A DNA stretch of 64,000 bases, taken from contig NZ_JAAIYA010000006.1 of the NCBI RefSeq assembly GCF_010894405.1, forward strand, positions 248,001-312,000. The letters are read 5' to 3'. Numbering within the stretch: position 1 is the stretch's first letter; each line of letters starts with the position of its first letter. Below, piece by piece: positions 1 through 8,898 of the stretch. A program made the position numbers and the translations under genes. Below the pieces are notes generated by a model that had not been told where the DNA came from, searched no databases, and saw nothing but the letters and a program-made list of their open reading frames with translations. This stretch comes from Pyxidicoccus caerfyrddinensis. Its GTDB lineage: Bacteria; Myxococcota; Myxococcia; Myxococcales; Myxococcaceae.

Positions 1-702
1 GCCGCGGCGGCGTGCGGCTTCCTGGTGGGCCTGCCCTCGCTGCGGCTTCGCGGTGACTACCTGGCGATTGTCACGCTGGGCTTCGGCGAAATCATCCGCG
101 TGGTGGTGCAGAACACGGACGCGTTCGGCCGCGCGCTGGGCCTGTCCGGCATCCCCCAGTACTCCAGCCCGTACATGATTTATTTCTGGGTCTTCCTCAC
201 GGTGCTGGTGGCGCGGCGCATCGCCGGCAGCAGCCACGGCCGCAGCCTGTGGGCCATCCGCGAGGACGAAGTCGCCGCCGAGGCCATGGGCGTGGACACC
301 ACGGGCTACAAGGTCCGCTCGTTCGTCATCTCCTCGTTCTTCGCGGGCATCGCCGGCGGGCTGTTCGCGCACTTCGTGCCCATCATCAACCCCGGCTCCT
401 TCACCTTCGTGAAGTCGATGGAAATCGTCGTCATGGTGGTGCTGGGCGGCCTGGGCTCCACCACGGGCGCCATCGTCGCGGCCATCTTCCTCACGCTGCT
501 GCCGGAGGGCCTGCGCTCGGCGTTCAACCTGCTGGGCACGGAGAGCACGCTGGCGCAGAAGGTGGACCAGATTCGCATGCCCATCTACGGCCTGCTGCTG
601 GTGGTGCTGATGTTGTCGCGGCCGCAGGGCCTGTTCGGCACCCGGGAACTCTGGGACGTGCTGCCGCGGTGGATTCCGCGCCGGCGCAGGGGGCTGTCGT
701 GA
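1..702 (+). CDS. livM: Branched-chain amino acid ABC transporter permease LivM (5' truncated by window)
   Basis: Inner-membrane permease of a LIV-type importer for leucine, isoleucine and valine or related compounds. The frame is open from base 1, so the N-terminus lies outside the window. The visible 233 residues include the family-typical stretch LRGDYLAIVTLGFGEIIRV near the start, the EAMGVDT coupling-loop region that contacts the ATPases, and several hydrophobic helices. The stop overlaps the livG start (GTGA), which indicates translational coupling in a livM-livG-livF operon. LivH and the binding protein would be expected upstream. The family assignment is secure; the substrate is inferred. 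Confidence 0.93.
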   Translation, partial: AAAACGFLVGLPSLRLRGDYLAIVTLGFGEIIRVVVQNTDAFGRALGLSGIPQYSSPYMIYFWVFLTVLVARRIAGSSHGRSLWAIREDEVAAEAMGVDTTGYKVRSFVISSFFAGIAGGLFAHFVPIINPGSFTFVKSMEIVVMVVLGGLGSTTGAIVAAIFLTLLPEGLRSAFNLLGTESTLAQKVDQIRMPIYGLLLVVLMLSRPQGLFGTRELWDVLPRWIPRRRRGLS

Positions 703-1580
703 GCGCGGCGGTGCAGGCGAATCAGGACTCCCGGGCGCCGCTGCTCCAGGCGGACGGGGTGAGCATCCAGTTCGGCGGCCTCAAGGCGCTGACGGACTTC
801 TCCCTCACCGTCCGCCAGGGAGATTTGCTGGGCCTCATCGGTCCCAACGGCGCGGGCAAGTCCACCGCGTTCAACGTGCTCACCGGCGTGTACCAGCCCT
901 CCCAGGGCGAGGTGCGCGTGGCCGGGCAGCGGGTGAACGGGCGCAAGCCGCATCAAATCAACCACCTGGGCCTGGCGCGCACCTTCCAGAACATCCGTCT
1001 GTTCCGCGCGCTCACCGCGCTGGACAACGTGAAGGTGGCGTGCCGGGCGCAGGGCGCGCTGCACCCGACGGGGATGGGCGTATCCGCGAAGCTGAGCAAC
1101 GCGCTCGTCAACTACCGCGACTGGTGGCGGGCGCTGATGCTCACCCCGCACTTCCAGGCGGAGGAGCGGGAGTTGACGCGGCAGGCGGAGCACCTGCTGG
1201 AGGTCATGGGCCTGTCGCACCGCCGCGACGAGGAGGCGCGCAACCTGCCCTACGGCGAGCAGCGCCGGCTGGAGATTGCGCGCGCGCTGGGCACCCGGCC
1301 CCGCGTGCTGCTGCTGGACGAGCCCGCCGCGGGCATGAACACCCGCGAGAAGGCGGACCTGATGGTGCTCATCCGCAAGCTGCGCGACGACTTCAAGCTC
1401 GGCGTGCTGGTCATCGAGCACGACATGAAGCTGGTCATGGGCATCTGCGAGCACATCACCGTGCTGGACCACGGCGAGACGATTTCCCGGGGCGCTCCGG
1501 CGGAGGTGCGCGGCGACCGGAAGGTCATCGAGGCGTACCTGGGCGACAGCTACCTGGAGAGCCACGGAGGGGCGGCGTGA
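699..1580 (+). CDS. livG: Branched-chain amino acid ABC transporter ATP-binding protein LivG
   Basis: First of the two ATPases that power the LIV importer. The GTG start at 699 overlaps the livM stop and gives 293 residues, normal for LivG. Walker A is GPNGAGKST; the signature region reads LPYGEQRRLEIARAL, with YGEQ in place of LSGGQ as is usual in LivG; Walker B is VLLLDEPAAGMN; the switch histidine lies in VIEHDMK. The long insert after the Q-loop (TFQNIRLF) is typical of LivG and distinguishes it from LivF. A GTGA overlap couples it to the next gene. Confidence 0.95.
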   Translation: MSAAVQANQDSRAPLLQADGVSIQFGGLKALTDFSLTVRQGDLLGLIGPNGAGKSTAFNVLTGVYQPSQGEVRVAGQRVNGRKPHQINHLGLARTFQNIRLFRALTALDNVKVACRAQGALHPTGMGVSAKLSNALVNYRDWWRALMLTPHFQAEERELTRQAEHLLEVMGLSHRRDEEARNLPYGEQRRLEIARALGTRPRVLLLDEPAAGMNTREKADLMVLIRKLRDDFKLGVLVIEHDMKLVMGICEHITVLDHGETISRGAPAEVRGDRKVIEAYLGDSYLESHGGAA

Positions 1581-2332
1581 GCGAGGCTCAGGTGAAGACG
1601 CTGGGCGAGCGCCGGGCCTTCCCGCCGCTCCTGGCGGTGGACGGCATCAAGGTGCACTACGGCGCCATCCAGGCGCTCAAGGGCGTGTCGCTGACGGTGG
1701 GCAAGGGCGAGGTGGTGGCCCTCATCGGCGCCAACGGCGCGGGCAAGACGAGCACCCTGCGCGCGGTGAGCGGCATGCTCAAGCCCAGCGCCGGCCGGAT
1801 TACGCTCGAGGGCAAGGAGACCACGTCCCTCAAGGCGCACCAACTGGTGCCGCGCGGCATGGCGCACGCGCCGGAGGGGCGGGGCGTGTTCCCCAACCTC
1901 ACCGTGCTGGAGAACCTGGAGCTGGGCGCGTACCTGCGCAAGGACGCGGCCGGCATCCAGCAGGATTTGGAGAAGGGCTTCACGCTCTTCCCGGTGCTCA
2001 AGGAGCGCCGCAAGCAGTTGGCGGGCACGCTGTCCGGCGGCGAGCAGCAGATGCTCGCCATTGCCCGCGCGCTCCTGAGCCGGCCCCAGCTGCTGCTCCT
2101 GGACGAGCCCTCGCTGGGCCTGGCGCCGCAGGTGACGGAGACCATCTTCCGCACCCTGCGCGAGGTGAACGCCACCGGGGTGAGCGTGCTGCTGGTGGAG
2201 CAGAACGCGCACCTCGCGCTCAACTGCGCCCACTACGGCTACGTGCTGGAGACGGGCGAGGTGGCGATGGCGGGCCCCGGCAGGGCGCTGCTGGAGAGCC
2301 CCGAGGTCCGTCGCGCCTACCTGGGCGAGTAA
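1577..2332 (+). CDS. livF: Branched-chain amino acid ABC transporter ATP-binding protein LivF
   Basis: Second LIV ATPase, 251 residues from the GTG at 1577 that overlaps the livG stop. Motifs are Walker A GANGAGKTS, signature LSGGEQQMLAIARAL, Walker B LLLLDEPSLGLAP and H-loop LVEQNAH. The HAPEGRGVFPNLTV segment is diagnostic of LivF. It is the last gene of the operon and is followed by a stem-loop about 6 bp after the stop. Confidence 0.95.
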   Translation: MSEAQVKTLGERRAFPPLLAVDGIKVHYGAIQALKGVSLTVGKGEVVALIGANGAGKTSTLRAVSGMLKPSAGRITLEGKETTSLKAHQLVPRGMAHAPEGRGVFPNLTVLENLELGAYLRKDAAGIQQDLEKGFTLFPVLKERRKQLAGTLSGGEQQMLAIARALLSRPQLLLLDEPSLGLAPQVTETIFRTLREVNATGVSVLLVEQNAHLALNCAHYGYVLETGEVAMAGPGRALLESPEVRRAYLGE

Positions 2333-2337
2333 CGGAA

Positions 2338-2363
2338 GGACGTAGGGCCAACCCCTTACGTCC
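2338..2363 (+). terminator. Stem-loop after livF, candidate terminator
   Basis: GGACGTAGGG pairs with CCCTTACGTCC (one bulged T) across a short loop, directly after the livF stop. No clear U-run follows, so the terminator role is inferred from position and structure. Confidence 0.45.
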
Positions 2364-2497
2364 TCCCGCTGACGCTCCCCGACCGCAGAAGTCGCATTGA
2401 AACTGGCAAGCCCCCGAATCTCGGGTAGTCAGCAGGCAAGCAGTTCGTCTAGCGTCCGAAGACGCACCGCGTTCAACCTCAATTAGGAAGCGTGCCC

Positions 2498-3265
2498 ATG
2501 CCTTCGTTGTCCCGCCTCCTCGCCGCCGTTGCCACAATCGCGCTGATTGCCGCCGCGTGCGCCGGTCAGCAGAAGACCGACAACCAGCAAGCCTCCTCCA
2601 CGATTGAGGAGATTCCCAACGAGGGCGGCGACAACTCGGCCCCCCCGGTGGACACCGGCCCGCAGCTGGCCACCGTGAATGCGGAGGAGGGCTTCTCCGT
2701 GAAGATGCCCGGCCAGCCGCAGGTGCAGCGGCAGAAGGTCACCATTCCGGCGGGCGACGTGGCCACGGCCGCGTACTCGCTCCAGACTCCGGAAGGCGTC
2801 ATCTTCTCCGTCAGCATCGCGGACTACCCGGAGAAGGTCGTCGCCGCGCGTCCCGCGGAGGCCTTCCTCAACGAGGGCCGTGACGGCCTCACCAACCAGC
2901 TCAAGGGCACCGTCAGCAACGAGCAGGAAGTCACTGTCGACGGCTACCCCGGCAAGTCCTACACGGTGTCCTCGCCCAACGGCGAGGTGAAGGCGCGCAA
3001 CTACCTGGTGGGCCCGCGCCTCTACACCATGCTCGTCCTCTACAACCCGAGCATCGGCGCGCCGGGCTCGGACGACTTCCTCGGCTCGCTGGCGCTCGTC
3101 AACCCGCCGCCGCCGGTGCAGCGCGCGGGTGCGGCTGGCGCGGATGCCGGCACGGCCGACGGCGGCCTGGTGGCTGCCGACAGCGGCACGAGCGTGGAGC
3201 CGGCGGCCGACGCGGGCACCACCGCGCCGGACGCGGGCACCACCCGCCGCCGCCGCGCGAAGTAG
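2498..3265 (+). CDS. Conserved hypothetical lipoprotein with Ala/Asp-rich C-terminus
   Basis: A 255-residue predicted lipoprotein. The ATG at 2498 is preferred over the upstream GTG at 2492 because AGGAAG lies 7 bp before it. The N-terminus is a signal peptide ending in the lipobox IAAAC. The middle (about residues 60-205) resembles small secreted domains that start EEGFSVKMPGQPQ, a pattern seen in many surface proteins of unknown function. The last 50 residues are low-complexity Ala/Asp/Gly/Thr ending in basic RRRRAK. Anchoring in the outer or inner membrane is inferred. I cannot name a function. Confidence 0.72.
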   Translation: MPSLSRLLAAVATIALIAAACAGQQKTDNQQASSTIEEIPNEGGDNSAPPVDTGPQLATVNAEEGFSVKMPGQPQVQRQKVTIPAGDVATAAYSLQTPEGVIFSVSIADYPEKVVAARPAEAFLNEGRDGLTNQLKGTVSNEQEVTVDGYPGKSYTVSSPNGEVKARNYLVGPRLYTMLVLYNPSIGAPGSDDFLGSLALVNPPPPVQRAGAAGADAGTADGGLVAADSGTSVEPAADAGTTAPDAGTTRRRRAK

Positions 3266-3278
3266 GTCGTCACCCCGG

Positions 3279-3304
3279 GCACGCTCCCTCGCGGGGGAGC
3301 GTGC
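3279..3304 (+). terminator. Perfect 10-bp stem-loop after the 2498 lipoprotein gene
   Basis: GCACGCTCCC (3279-3288) pairs perfectly with GGGAGCGTGC (3295-3304) around a 6-nt loop, 13 bp after the stop codon. A second weaker CGCTCCC/GGAAGCG stem follows at about 3314-3336. No T-tract is visible. Confidence 0.5.
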
Positions 3305-3456
3305 GCCAGGTACGCTCCCACGAGGAAGCGTGGGCCGGGCGGCAGGCAGCCTGGCGGGCTCGGCGTATGGGCCCATGTGGTTGTTTTGACCCGGTTTCCT
3401 TCCCTATGCCCCGGTCCTAGCTTCCTTCCGGGGAGTTGACAGGGAGGGGGACAGGA

Positions 3457-5898
3457 ATGACGGGGCTGGCTGGTGCCCTGCTCGCCGCGGTGCTCGCGGC
3501 AGGCGGGACGTCGCTGGTACCGGTGAGCGGGGGCAATGCCCTCACGCTCCCGGCACAGCGACACATTGTTCGCATCGAGACGGGTTCAGGGCGTCCTCCT
3601 TCGTTGCTGGTGGCCATCCAGCACGGGGGCAGGGACGGCAAGGGGCTGGTGCTGTACCGCTCCGAGGACGGGCTTCGCTCGCTCCGGCGCGTCGCGGACA
3701 TCCAGTCGGACCCGACGCACGCGGACCGGGCGGAATTGCTCGCGGTGGGGCGGGACGTGGCGCTCGTGTACTCGTACGAGGACCCGTCGCTGGCGCCCTC
3801 GCGGCGGCATGACGTGTACTTCCAGTGGTGGCGCTACCAGTCCGGCTCGGACACGTGGACGCCGCAGCCGGCGGTGCGCGTGCTGGACACGCCGGACGAC
3901 AACACGGGCTTCTCACGGGCGCTGCTGGCGAGGGACTCGCGCGGGCGGTTCTGGGTGCAGGCCTTCCGGCTGGAGCGGGACGGCACCTCCACCGCGGTGG
4001 TGTCGGTGTCCACGGACGGCGGCGCCAGCTTCACGCGGCAGCCGGACCTGGGGAAGGTGAAGCACCGGGGCGGTGGGCGGCTGCTGAGCGTGGGCTCGCG
4101 GCTCGTCTTCTTCTACGCCATGCACGACGGCTTCGAGCCCACGCGCATGCGCATCCGCAACGACTCGGACCCGCTGGACACGTGGGGCTCGGTGCGCGAC
4201 GCGTTCTCCGACGGCATCTACCACGGCGCCGCGCTGAGCGCGGTGGAGGACGGGCAGGGCGGCATCGACCTCGTCTACAAGGACGAGACGGAGAAGCTCT
4301 ACTACCGGCACTTCGACGGCACGTCCTTCGGGCCGCGCGTCCTGGTGGAGGGCACGTCGGACTGGGCGATGCAGGCGGCCACCACGCGCATCGGTGACAC
4401 GCTGTATGTCTTCTACAACCGCGTGCGCGTGCTGAACGAGCACTACGAGCTGCGCGTGCGCGTGCTGAAGGACGGGAGCTTCGGCAACGCGGTGACGCTC
4501 GACGGGGACGAGACGTTCAAGGGCTACCTCAACGCGGTGGACGTGCTGCCCGCGGACAGCACCGAGGTGCCGTGCCTCTTCGGCGAGGCGCCCGATGCGA
4601 GCAATTGGGGCACGGTGTCTCGCGTGGCGTTGTCCGTCACGCCGCAGCCGGTGCCGGATGGTGGGACGGATGGAGGCACGCCGCCGCCGGATGGTGGGAC
4701 GGGGACGGATGGGGGGACGCCGGGAACCGACGGAGGCACGAGCACGGATGGCGGCACTCCAGGTACCGACGGAGGCACGAGCACGGATGGCGGCACTCCA
4801 GGTACGGACGGAGGCACGAGCACGGACGGGGGCACCCCGGGCACCGACGGAGGCACGCCGCTGCCGGACGGGGGCACGTCGGGGGCCATCACGCTGGAGC
4901 CCGTGTACACGAACACCACGCACGAGGTGCTCGCGGTGGATGGCGCGGGCACGGTGTATGCGCTGGCGCTCGACGGGAGCCGCTCGAACCTGGTGGCGAG
5001 CACGGACGGCGGGCGCACCTTCACGGCGCGCGGGCAGAACGGCGGCAACCTCTGGGTGATGGCCGCGATGAAGAACGGCACGCTGCTCGCGGTGGCGAGC
5101 CGCAGCGGCGTCTACCAGCTCCAGCGCTCGACGGATGGCGGGCGCACGTGGGGGAGCGCGGTGAGCCTGGGGAACTACCGCGCCTACGGCCCGCGGAGCT
5201 TCGCGGAGCTGGGGAGCACTTGGTTCTTCCTCGAGTACCAGACCTTCACCTCGTCCAACACGCCGATACGGCTGTGGGCCAGCAGCGACGGTGGGGCCAC
5301 ATGGGCGGTGCGCTCCACGCTCACCGCGCACCGGCATGGCTACTCGCTCTTCGTGGACGCGACGACCAACGTGCTGTGGGCCACGATGGGCAGCAGCAAG
5401 GCGCAGTCGGCGGTGCTCCGCTCCACGGATGGCGGGCGGAACTGGACGACCCTCTTCAGCGGCTACGCGGCCAATGGCGTGGCGGGAGCGGTGCAGTCGG
5501 ACGGCGCGCTGCTATTGGGACAGTCCACGCTGTTCGAGCCCGAGCACCCGAAGCTGCTGCGCCTCTTCCCGAGTGGCCGCGTGGACGCGCTGCTGGAGCT
5601 GCCCGGCCCCGCGTACTCCTTCATGCCGGTGCCCGGCGGTGGCTGGGCCATGGGCACGGGCTGGGCAAGCGCGGGAGACGTCCAGGCGCCGGGTGACCTC
5701 TACGCCCGCCTCTTCACGAGCGGAGACGGGGTGACGTGGCGAGAGGCGCTGCGCTACGAGCGGCTGAGCAGCAGCGCCTTCGCACAGGCGGATGTGTGGG
5801 GCGTGCTGCCCTCGGGAGACCTGGTGGTGCGGATGGACAACGTGCGTGGCTTCGGCACGTCCGGCCGCGGCTTCCAGGTGCTGAGAGTGAAGCGCTGA
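3457..5898 (+). CDS. Secreted two-domain BNR/sialidase-like beta-propeller protein with DGGT linker
   Basis: An 813-residue exported protein. The ATG at 3457 follows GGGGGACAGGA; a TTG at 3436 is an unlikely alternative. The N-terminal hydrophobic stretch (GALLAAVLAAGG) looks like a signal peptide. Residues about 30-400 and about 477-813 each look like beta-propellers: the Asp-box pattern S-x-D-G-G-x-T-W or F recurs (STDGGASF, STDGGRTF, STDGGRTW, SSDGGATW, STDGGRNW). Between them lies a 75-residue low-complexity linker of DGGT units, common in myxobacterial surface proteins. Asp boxes occur in sialidases and in non-enzymatic binding propellers. I see no sialidase arginine triad and infer glycan or surface binding only. 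Confidence 0.75.
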   Translation: MTGLAGALLAAVLAAGGTSLVPVSGGNALTLPAQRHIVRIETGSGRPPSLLVAIQHGGRDGKGLVLYRSEDGLRSLRRVADIQSDPTHADRAELLAVGRDVALVYSYEDPSLAPSRRHDVYFQWWRYQSGSDTWTPQPAVRVLDTPDDNTGFSRALLARDSRGRFWVQAFRLERDGTSTAVVSVSTDGGASFTRQPDLGKVKHRGGGRLLSVGSRLVFFYAMHDGFEPTRMRIRNDSDPLDTWGSVRDAFSDGIYHGAALSAVEDGQGGIDLVYKDETEKLYYRHFDGTSFGPRVLVEGTSDWAMQAATTRIGDTLYVFYNRVRVLNEHYELRVRVLKDGSFGNAVTLDGDETFKGYLNAVDVLPADSTEVPCLFGEAPDASNWGTVSRVALSVTPQPVPDGGTDGGTPPPDGGTGTDGGTPGTDGGTSTDGGTPGTDGGTSTDGGTPGTDGGTSTDGGTPGTDGGTPLPDGGTSGAITLEPVYTNTTHEVLAVDGAGTVYALALDGSRSNLVASTDGGRTFTARGQNGGNLWVMAAMKNGTLLAVASRSGVYQLQRSTDGGRTWGSAVSLGNYRAYGPRSFAELGSTWFFLEYQTFTSSNTPIRLWASSDGGATWAVRSTLTAHRHGYSLFVDATTNVLWATMGSSKAQSAVLRSTDGGRNWTTLFSGYAANGVAGAVQSDGALLLGQSTLFEPEHPKLLRLFPSGRVDALLELPGPAYSFMPVPGGGWAMGTGWASAGDVQAPGDLYARLFTSGDGVTWREALRYERLSSSAFAQADVWGVLPSGDLVVRMDNVRGFGTSGRGFQVLRVKR
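4719..4858 (+). repeat. Tandem 39-bp repeat encoding the DGGT linker
   Basis: About three and a half copies of a 39-bp unit encode PGTDGGTSTDGGT and are flanked by shorter degenerate DGGT units (4660-4880). The copies are nearly identical at the DNA level, including synonymous positions, so this segment probably expands or contracts by slippage or recombination. Confidence 0.8.
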
Positions 5899-5914
5899 GC
5901 AGCCCATTGGGTTA

Positions 5915-5955
5915 CACCTCCTGGCGCGCGGTGCCCGCGGCACCGCCAGGAGGTG
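5915..5955 (+). promoter_or_regulatory. Long hairpin that buries the Shine-Dalgarno of tam
   Basis: CACCTCCTGGCG (5915-5926) is perfectly complementary to CGCCAGGAGGTG (5944-5955), with an inner GTGCC/GGCAC stem. The right arm contains AGGAGG (5948-5953), the ribosome binding site for the ATG at 5962. The structure could terminate the upstream transcript, hold back translation of the methyltransferase, or both. Confidence 0.55.
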
Positions 5956-5961
5956 GTCGCC

Positions 5962-6729
5962 ATGTGGGACCCGACGCAGTACTCGCACTTCCGTGACGAG
6001 CGGAAGCGTCCCTTCTTCGAGCTGCTGATGCGCGTGGACGTGGATGCGCCCGCGCAGGTGGCGGACCTGGGCTGTGGCACCGGTGATTTGACGCGCGTGC
6101 TCGCCGGGCGGTGGAAGGACGCGCGGGTGTACGGCGTGGACTCGTCGGATGCGATGGTGGAGGAGGCGCGCCGCCGTCCGCCGCCGGAGTCCCTGCGCTT
6201 CGAGGTGGCGGACCTCGCGGGCTGGGAGGCTCCGGCGCCGCTGGACGTGCTCGTCTCCAACGCGGCGCTGCACTGGGTGCCGGACCACGGCGCGCTCTTG
6301 AAGCAGCTGGTGGCGAAGCTGGCGCCCGCCGGGGTGCTGGCCTTCCAGGTGCCGGCCAACTTCGAGGCGCCCTCGCACCGGCACATCGACGAGGTGCGGG
6401 CCCTGCCGCGCTTCGCCCCGAAGCTGGAGGCGGTGCGCCGGGGGCACGCGGAGCCGCTCGCCACCTACGAGGCGTGGCTGTCCGACCTGGGAATGACGGT
6501 GGACGCGTGGGAGACGGCGTACCTGCACATGCTGCCGGGCGAGGACGCGGTGCTCCAGTGGTTGCTGGGCACCACGCTGAGGCCCGTGCTGGCGGCGCTG
6601 GGGCCGGAGGAGGGAAGGGACTTCCTCGACACGCTGAAGCCCCTGCTGCGCCAGTCCTACCCGAAGCACGCGCGAGGCACGCCGTACCTCTTCAGCCGCC
6701 GCTTCGTGGTGGCGCGGCGGATGCGCTGA
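5962..6729 (+). CDS. tam: Trans-aconitate 2-methyltransferase
   Basis: SAM-dependent methyltransferase expected to methylate trans-aconitate, an inhibitory by-product of the citric acid cycle enzyme aconitase. The 255 residues begin MWDPTQYSHFRDERKRPF, matching the WNPxxYxxFxxERxRP opening of Tam. SAM motif I is VADLGCGTGDLT at about residues 36-47, followed by the acidic loop VYGVDSS and the post-motif VSNAALHWVPD that is characteristic of Tam. The ATG at 5962 is chosen because AGGAGG lies 8 bp upstream; a GTG at 5953 lies within that site. Its leader forms a strong hairpin. Confidence 0.88.
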   Translation: MWDPTQYSHFRDERKRPFFELLMRVDVDAPAQVADLGCGTGDLTRVLAGRWKDARVYGVDSSDAMVEEARRRPPPESLRFEVADLAGWEAPAPLDVLVSNAALHWVPDHGALLKQLVAKLAPAGVLAFQVPANFEAPSHRHIDEVRALPRFAPKLEAVRRGHAEPLATYEAWLSDLGMTVDAWETAYLHMLPGEDAVLQWLLGTTLRPVLAALGPEEGRDFLDTLKPLLRQSYPKHARGTPYLFSRRFVVARRMR

Positions 6730-6735
6730 GCCGCG

Positions 6736-8808
6736 TCACTGGGGCCAGTGGAGGATCTTCCCGTTGTTGCCCACCACCCACAGGTCCGCGGGGCTGGTCC
6801 CGGCGATGTCCTTGAACTGGACGTTCGCGACCTCGTGGATTTTCTGCCAGTCCACGCCGTTGTACCGGTAGATGCGGCCCTTGGTACCGCTTTGGGCGGT
6901 GGCGTAGGCCGAGTTCGCGCCAAAGGCGACGACGGAGGTGAGGTCGTCGCTGTTGGGGAAGGTCAGCTTGCTCCAGGTCGTGCCGTTCCATTTCAGGGCG
7001 GACCCGCTATCGCCTACGGCGAAAGCGACCTTGTCATTCACCACCCAGATGCCAATGAGGCGCCCCAGCCCGGAGATGGCCTGCACGTTCTGCGTCTGCC
7101 ACGTCCCATCGCCAGGCATGTAGCGGTAGATGCGAGGCCCGACCGTGCCAGTGGAATAGCCGCCGGCCGCGAAGAGCGTGTTCCGGGTCGTTCCGTGGAC
7201 GTCGAACACATAGCTGATGTCGTTGGCGGTGGGGTTGAAGGTCACCGTGGTGGTGGCACCGTCCCAGAGGAAGGCCGCACCTTCGCCAACGGCGCTGCTT
7301 GCACTGACTCCGTAGAGCTCGAGGACGGAGTTGTTCCGGACGCCCGTGATGCCGTAGGTGGCCAGGTCCGTGACGGTGACCTGGGTGCAGCTCGTGCTGG
7401 TCGAGTCCTGATTGGCCAACCGGCCACTGGCGGACGTGAAATAGGCGCGGCCATTGTTGTTCGGGTCGGCCCACACGGCATACCAGGCGGTAGACGCATC
7501 GCCACACCCGGACGTTGTCACGGTGAAGCCCGAGTCTCCCGGCCTCATCACGGCGCGGCGATTGTTGTCCCCCGTCGCCCATACCCCACCGGGCGTCCAG
7601 GTGGAGACCGAGTGCCATATCTGCGTCCCCGAGCCTTCGGTGCGCGTGTTCCACGTCCCTCCACCCGCCGGGCACGCAGCGGCGGTCTCGACGAGGGTGT
7701 CACAGTCATTGTCGAGCCCATCGCACAGCTCGGTCGCGTTGCGGTACGTGAAGGGATTGCCGTCGTCGCAGTCCTCTCCCTGGCTGACGAAAGCGCCCGC
7801 GGGCTGCACACAGGTCTGCTGCCGATCGCTGGTCCGGCCAAACCCGTCGCCGTCATCATCCGGGTACCAGCTGGGCACCGGCTGGGGAATCACGCACGTG
7901 AGGGCCGTGCCTTGCGCATTGCACTGCTGCGTACCGTTGCACTGCGTGCCCGGGTCATTGCACGCCTGGTTGAGTTGCGGGAAGTCCTCGTCACTCGGGC
8001 CGTCGCAATCATTGTCCTTGCCGTCGCAGCGCTCCTGCGCGCCGGGAAACACGTTGGCACCGGTGCCGACTCTGTCGTCGCAGTCATCGTTCGGGCTGGT
8101 GACGAAGCCCGTGGGCACGCCGTTGCAGAAGGCCGTGGCAGTGGCGTTCTTGTCCCCGTGCCCATCCCCGTCCGCGTCCGGGTACGCCATGGCAGCGCTC
8201 GGCACGTTGCAGACGACCTTGCCGTTGTCGCCGCAGGCGCTCGTGCCCTGGCAGTTGGTGCCCGTCGTGCACGACTGTCCCAGTTGGAGCTCCACCGCAT
8301 CCGCCTGGTCATTGCAGTTGTCGTCCACGCCGTTGCACAGCTCTTCCGTCACGCCCGGGTTGATGGTGGGCCTGTCGTCATTGCAGTCCGTGCCGCCGGT
8401 GAGCCTGGACACGTAGCCGTCCGCGTCCTCGTCTTCCGCGAGCAGCAGCAGCGTCGTGGACGTCGACTCGCCTCGCGTCATGGTGACTGCCTGCGACCTG
8501 CGCACCACCGGTTCGCCGTCGCAGGTGCGCTCGAAGGCCTGCGCTTCCACCTCCACCGCGCTGCTCCAGTTGTCGGGCGGGAGCACGCCCACGACGATGC
8601 TGCCGCCAGTGGCCTCGCCCCTGACCTTCTCGGCCGCCACGTCCTCGGAGAGCGGGTCGTGGCCACCTTCCACGTCGCGCGCAATCACCCGCACGCAGCC
8701 GGGCTTGAAGCCATCGTAGCTCACGGTGACCTTCACGCCACCCTGAGGAGTCTCTTCCTTGCAGCCAGCAAGCGCGAGGAGGGGGAGGAACAGCAGGACG
8801 CGTCGCAT
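6736..8808 (-). CDS. MopE-like lipoprotein with repeated putative metal-binding motifs and a C-terminal propeller
   Basis: A 689-residue lipoprotein. The ATG at 8808 has AGGA 8 bp upstream and a signal peptide ending in lipobox LALAGC. Residues about 125-370 hold repeats of the pattern DxDGDGxG...DCDDxxxxxxPGAxExCDGxDNDCDG, the motif named after the copper-binding protein MopE. The remaining residues look like a beta-propeller (GDNNRRAVM, WAVGNNGKILHW). Such architectures are frequent in myxobacterial outer-surface proteins. The calcium or copper ligand is not known here. It is convergent with tam, with only 6 bp between them. Confidence 0.78.
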   Translation of the reverse strand: MRRVLLFLPLLALAGCKEETPQGGVKVTVSYDGFKPGCVRVIARDVEGGHDPLSEDVAAEKVRGEATGGSIVVGVLPPDNWSSAVEVEAQAFERTCDGEPVVRRSQAVTMTRGESTSTTLLLLAEDEDADGYVSRLTGGTDCNDDRPTINPGVTEELCNGVDDNCNDQADAVELQLGQSCTTGTNCQGTSACGDNGKVVCNVPSAAMAYPDADGDGHGDKNATATAFCNGVPTGFVTSPNDDCDDRVGTGANVFPGAQERCDGKDNDCDGPSDEDFPQLNQACNDPGTQCNGTQQCNAQGTALTCVIPQPVPSWYPDDDGDGFGRTSDRQQTCVQPAGAFVSQGEDCDDGNPFTYRNATELCDGLDNDCDTLVETAAACPAGGGTWNTRTEGSGTQIWHSVSTWTPGGVWATGDNNRRAVMRPGDSGFTVTTSGCGDASTAWYAVWADPNNNGRAYFTSASGRLANQDSTSTSCTQVTVTDLATYGITGVRNNSVLELYGVSASSAVGEGAAFLWDGATTTVTFNPTANDISYVFDVHGTTRNTLFAAGGYSTGTVGPRIYRYMPGDGTWQTQNVQAISGLGRLIGIWVVNDKVAFAVGDSGSALKWNGTTWSKLTFPNSDDLTSVVAFGANSAYATAQSGTKGRIYRYNGVDWQKIHEVANVQFKDIAGTSPADLWVVGNNGKILHWPQ

Positions 8809-8898
8809 ACCGCGCATCCTAGCTGTGTGCTCCCGCAATTCCACAGCCCCGCCCCCCTCCCGCCCGCTCGCCTCGAGGTCCGGGTGTTCGGGTGGGAA

